From the NCBI GenBank assembly GCA_027435495.1, contig DAHZZC010000279.1:1-7667 (forward strand): a DNA stretch of 7,667 nt. Reading direction: 5' to 3'. This DNA is from Planctomycetales bacterium. GTDB lineage: Bacteria; Planctomycetota; Planctomycetia; Isosphaerales; Isosphaeraceae. This document shows positions 5,642 to 7,667 of this stretch, one piece after another (within the stretch, counting starts at the first letter, position 1; each line of letters opens with the position of its first letter). A program made the position numbers and the translations under genes. Under the pieces are notes generated by a model. The model did not search any database. It saw only the letters and a list, made by a program, of their open reading frames with translations, and was not told where the DNA came from.

Positions 5642-6787
5642 ATGAGGTCGGTCGCGATGGTGCTCGGCCTGATCCTGATCGTCTCGGTGCTCTTCGAGGC
5701 GTTCGAGACGATGCTTCTGCCGCGCCGGGTAACCCGGGCGATTCGGATGACGCGGCTCTTTTACAACACCTCCTGGAAACTCTGGGCGACGATGGCCGGC
5801 TGGATCGGGTCGGCTCACCGACGATCGTCGGTCCTGAGCTACTTCGGCCCGCTCTCGCTGCTGGTGCTCCTTTGCCTCTGGGCCCTGGCGCTGATTCTGG
5901 GTTTCGCTCTGGTTCAGTGGGCGTCGGGAGCGATACTCCGAGGGGTCGTCGAGCCGCCGGCTGGCTTCGGTCACTATGCGTACTTCAGCGGTGTCACCTT
6001 CTTCACCCTCGGCTACGGCGACATCACCCCAGAAGGCTCCCTGGCTCGGGCGCTCGCGGTGCTGGAGACCGGGATTGGATTCGGTTTCCTGGCGTTGGTG
6101 ATCGGGTATCTGCCAGTGCTCTACCAGGCCTTCTCCAAGCGAGAGGTGACGATCAACCTGTTCGACGCCCGGGCTGGTTCCCCTCCAACCGCCGGGACAC
6201 TGCTCGCTCGTAACGCCCGGTACGGCAACCTCGAGCTTCTGACCCAGTTTCTCGCGGAATGGGAGCGGTGGGCGGCCGAGTTGCTGGAGAGTCACATCTC
6301 GTTCCCTGTCCTGATCTTCTACCGGTCTCAGCACGACAACCAGTCGTGGCTGGCCGCCCTGACCGCGATCCTCGACGCCTCGGCGCTGGTGATGGCGGGC
6401 GTCCCCGGTGCGGCGCGGACCCAGGCTTACCTGACCTTCGCCATGGCCCGGCATGTCGCCGTTGACCTCAGCCAGGTGGTCCTGGCGCGACCAGTCGAGC
6501 CGCCCGAGGATCGACTCTCTCCCGATCGCTTGCGACTCCTCCGCGCCAGGCTCCGCGAGTCTGGCCTGGAACTGGCCGAGGGCGCCCTCGCCGAGAATCG
6601 TCTGACCGAGTTCCGGGCGATGTACGAGCCGTTCGTTCAGGCACTCTCCGACCGCTTCCTGATGCCGCTTCCTCCGATCGTCACCCAGGGCGACCCGGTC
6701 GACAACTGGCAGACCAGCGCCTGGATGCGACGCGCTCGCGGTATCGGCCAGCTCCGCGCCGCCGAGCCTGGGGACGATCATGCCTGA
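5642..6787 (+). CDS. Potassium-channel family membrane protein with long helical tail
   Basis: This is a 381-residue protein. Residues about 5-26 are a first membrane helix (VLGLILIVSVLFEAFETMLL). Residues about 68-94 are a second (LSLLVLLCLWALALILGFAL). A pore loop follows at about 114-130, with the filter T122-L-G-Y-G-D127, and a last helix at about 138-164. This is the Ion_trans_2 type layout; TLGYGD is a normal potassium filter. The tail (residues 165-381) is mostly helical and has no GxGxxG motif, so it does not look like an RCK nucleotide-binding domain. It includes FYRSQHDNQSWLAALTAILD, a stretch I recall from other bacterial channels with the same architecture. What the tail senses is unknown. 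The gene stands alone on the plus strand, divergent from the lipase and convergent with the right-edge gene. Confidence 0.88.
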   Translation: MRSVAMVLGLILIVSVLFEAFETMLLPRRVTRAIRMTRLFYNTSWKLWATMAGWIGSAHRRSSVLSYFGPLSLLVLLCLWALALILGFALVQWASGAILRGVVEPPAGFGHYAYFSGVTFFTLGYGDITPEGSLARALAVLETGIGFGFLALVIGYLPVLYQAFSKREVTINLFDARAGSPPTAGTLLARNARYGNLELLTQFLAEWERWAAELLESHISFPVLIFYRSQHDNQSWLAALTAILDASALVMAGVPGAARTQAYLTFAMARHVAVDLSQVVLARPVEPPEDRLSPDRLRLLRARLRESGLELAEGALAENRLTEFRAMYEPFVQALSDRFLMPLPPIVTQGDPVDNWQTSAWMRRARGIGQLRAAEPGDDHA

Positions 6788-6788
6788 T

Positions 6789-6913
6789 TTGGTTATTAGT
6801 TATTGGTTGCTGCTGGCAGTGGGAATGAGCCGGGTGGATGATGGCCCCGAGCGGTCAGATTGCGGTCGTGAATCGATCACGCGACCAGATCACACCTTGT
6901 TACCAATTACCAA
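6789..6913. repeat. Imperfect AT-rich inverted repeat between convergent genes
   Basis: TTGGTTATTAGTTATTGG (6789-6806) begins just after the channel stop. TTGTTACCAATTACCAA (6897-6913) ends 3 bases before the next stop. The reverse complement of the second reads TTGGTAATTGGTAACAA and shares most positions of the first 14 with it. Both are far richer in A and T than the flanking genes. The 90 bases between them are ordinary sequence apart from CGTGA/TCACG, a 5-base-pair hairpin around 6867-6881. The repeat may end transcription of both flanking genes, or may be a dispersed intergenic repeat. Confidence 0.6.
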
Positions 6914-6916
6914 ACA

Positions 6917-7667
6917 TCAATGCAATGGGGCTTCTTCGAGCATATCGGCGGTGCCGGGAGCGGGTTCTTCCCTGGGGGCGATATGAATATCGAGACCGAC
7001 CTGGGTCGTCGAGATTTCCCAGTTGGTGCGATCCCAGCCGACGATAATGCCGGAGGCTTCGAGGCGGTCGAACATTTGCTCGACGTAGGCGGGGACACGG
7101 TCCTCGTACTCGGCGACGAGGTCGAGCTTGCGTCCGATCAGGTTGAGGAGGCCGCGGATCGACGAGGCCCCCTTCTCGGCGAGGAGTTTCCGCCCCTCGG
7201 GCGAGGCGGGATCGGGGCCTTCGAAGGACAGTTCCAGCGACCGGATCAATCGACCGAACTGGCCGAACCAGGTGTCGCCGAAGCCGAAATACTCCTTGTG
7301 AACGATGTGGACTTCCCCGCGCCGGACGATCGCGGCCTGGTAGACCGATTCCAGGAAGTTCTCGCCGAAATCGGTCTGGAAGGCGATGTTGACGGCCTTG
7401 GCGAGATGCTGAAGCGCGGCCTTGACCCCGACCTGGCGGGGATCGACGACCATCGCCATGTCGCGGAGTCCGCCGGCCCTCCGAGCGGTGACCACGCCGC
7501 CGTCGCCTGGTGCGGCGGAGACAGCGACCCCGATCGGAACGTCGCCCACTGGCACCGGCGCGACGACCCGGGCTGGTCGCTCCCGGGTCGGAGCCACCGG
7601 CGCGACGGGAGGTGCCGTCGGTCTTGCCGATTTCGAGGGCTTCGGGGGGACGGTCCTTGTCGGGCCG
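6917..7667 (-). CDS. Unrecognised protein, C-terminal part (N-terminus off the right edge)
   Basis: The frame is open from the right edge to the TGA at 6917, giving about 249 visible residues. A GTG at 7597 exists, but the frame continues upstream of it with the same Pro/Ala/Lys-rich composition (e.g. VPPKPSKSARPTAPPVAPVA), so the true start is probably outside the window. The visible N-terminal 65 or so residues are a proline- and alanine-rich, probably disordered, linker. From about position 7440 down to 6960 there is a compact domain with helices such as LQHLAKAVNIAFQTDFGE and RKLDLVAEYEDRVPAYVEQ, and a stretch HKEYFGFGDTWFGQFGRL. It ends in an acidic tail. I recognise no family. A faint likeness of ENFLESVYQAA to the GxxExxY family is short and probably chance. 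No membrane segment is seen. Confidence 0.7.
   Translation of the reverse strand, partial: GPTRTVPPKPSKSARPTAPPVAPVAPTRERPARVVAPVPVGDVPIGVAVSAAPGDGGVVTARRAGGLRDMAMVVDPRQVGVKAALQHLAKAVNIAFQTDFGENFLESVYQAAIVRRGEVHIVHKEYFGFGDTWFGQFGRLIRSLELSFEGPDPASPEGRKLLAEKGASSIRGLLNLIGRKLDLVAEYEDRVPAYVEQMFDRLEASGIIVGWDRTNWEISTTQVGLDIHIAPREEPAPGTADMLEEAPLH

Noticed and set aside
4620..5645. A 341-residue plus-strand frame opposite the lipase.
   Set aside because: The minus strand has the full lipase motif set; the antisense product is low-complexity and matches nothing.
5561..6781. A 406-residue minus-strand frame opposite the channel.
   Set aside because: The channel on the plus strand has membrane helices and a TLGYGD filter. 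The antisense frame is charged and Arg/Gln-rich, a typical shadow.
6780..6986. A 68-residue plus-strand gene overlapping the channel's end by 8 bases.
   Set aside because: It runs through the AT-rich repeat and into the antisense of the right-edge gene, and it has no domain-like features; the overlap alone is weak support.

Overview
The base composition (high GC, with short AT-rich islands only between genes) and the protein types point to a planctomycete, most likely of the Isosphaeraceae group. The types are a secreted redoxin / cytochrome c / copper-monooxygenase fusion, a secreted protein with a lipocalin-like front and a YHS/TRASH-like metal site, small glycine-rich membrane proteins, and spacers full of palindromic repeats. 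This placement rests on family style and memory, not on a marker gene. No rRNA, tRNA, integrase, transposase or cas gene was seen.

Layout from left to right. (1) 1-625, minus strand: a two-gene unit of a 130-residue membrane protein (233-625) and a second membrane protein that runs off the left edge (1-246). They overlap by 14 bases, and the second gene's ribosome site lies inside the first. (2) 626-1209: a 584-base divergent spacer without a credible gene. It holds two 42-base direct repeats that each contain a small hairpin, a third partial copy with a different palindrome, and a separate inverted repeat enclosing a duplicated 12-mer. (3) 1210-4355, plus strand: a two-gene operon with a 26-base gap. 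The first gene encodes an exported 673-residue protein with redoxin, c-type heme and PHM-like copper monooxygenase parts, with all expected copper ligands visible. The second encodes an exported 365-residue protein with a four-cysteine metal site. (4) 4356-4547: a convergent spacer with an AT-rich 14-base inverted repeat. (5) 4548-5474, minus strand: a class 3 (alpha/beta hydrolase) lipase. (6) 5642-6787, plus strand: a potassium-channel-type membrane protein with a long helical cytoplasmic tail, divergent from the lipase. (7) 6788-6916: a second convergent spacer, again with AT-rich imperfect inverted repeats. (8) 6917-7667, minus strand: the C-terminal part of an unrecognised protein that enters from the right edge.

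The most coherent biology is the 1210-4355 operon. Two co-transcribed exported proteins bring together a redox-active cysteine, one heme, two predicted copper sites and a zinc- or copper-type cysteine cluster. I read this as a cell-envelope copper-dependent oxidation module of unknown substrate. The lipase, the channel and the right-edge protein show no visible functional link to it. The repeats at 847-1010 are the main structure not explained by genes.
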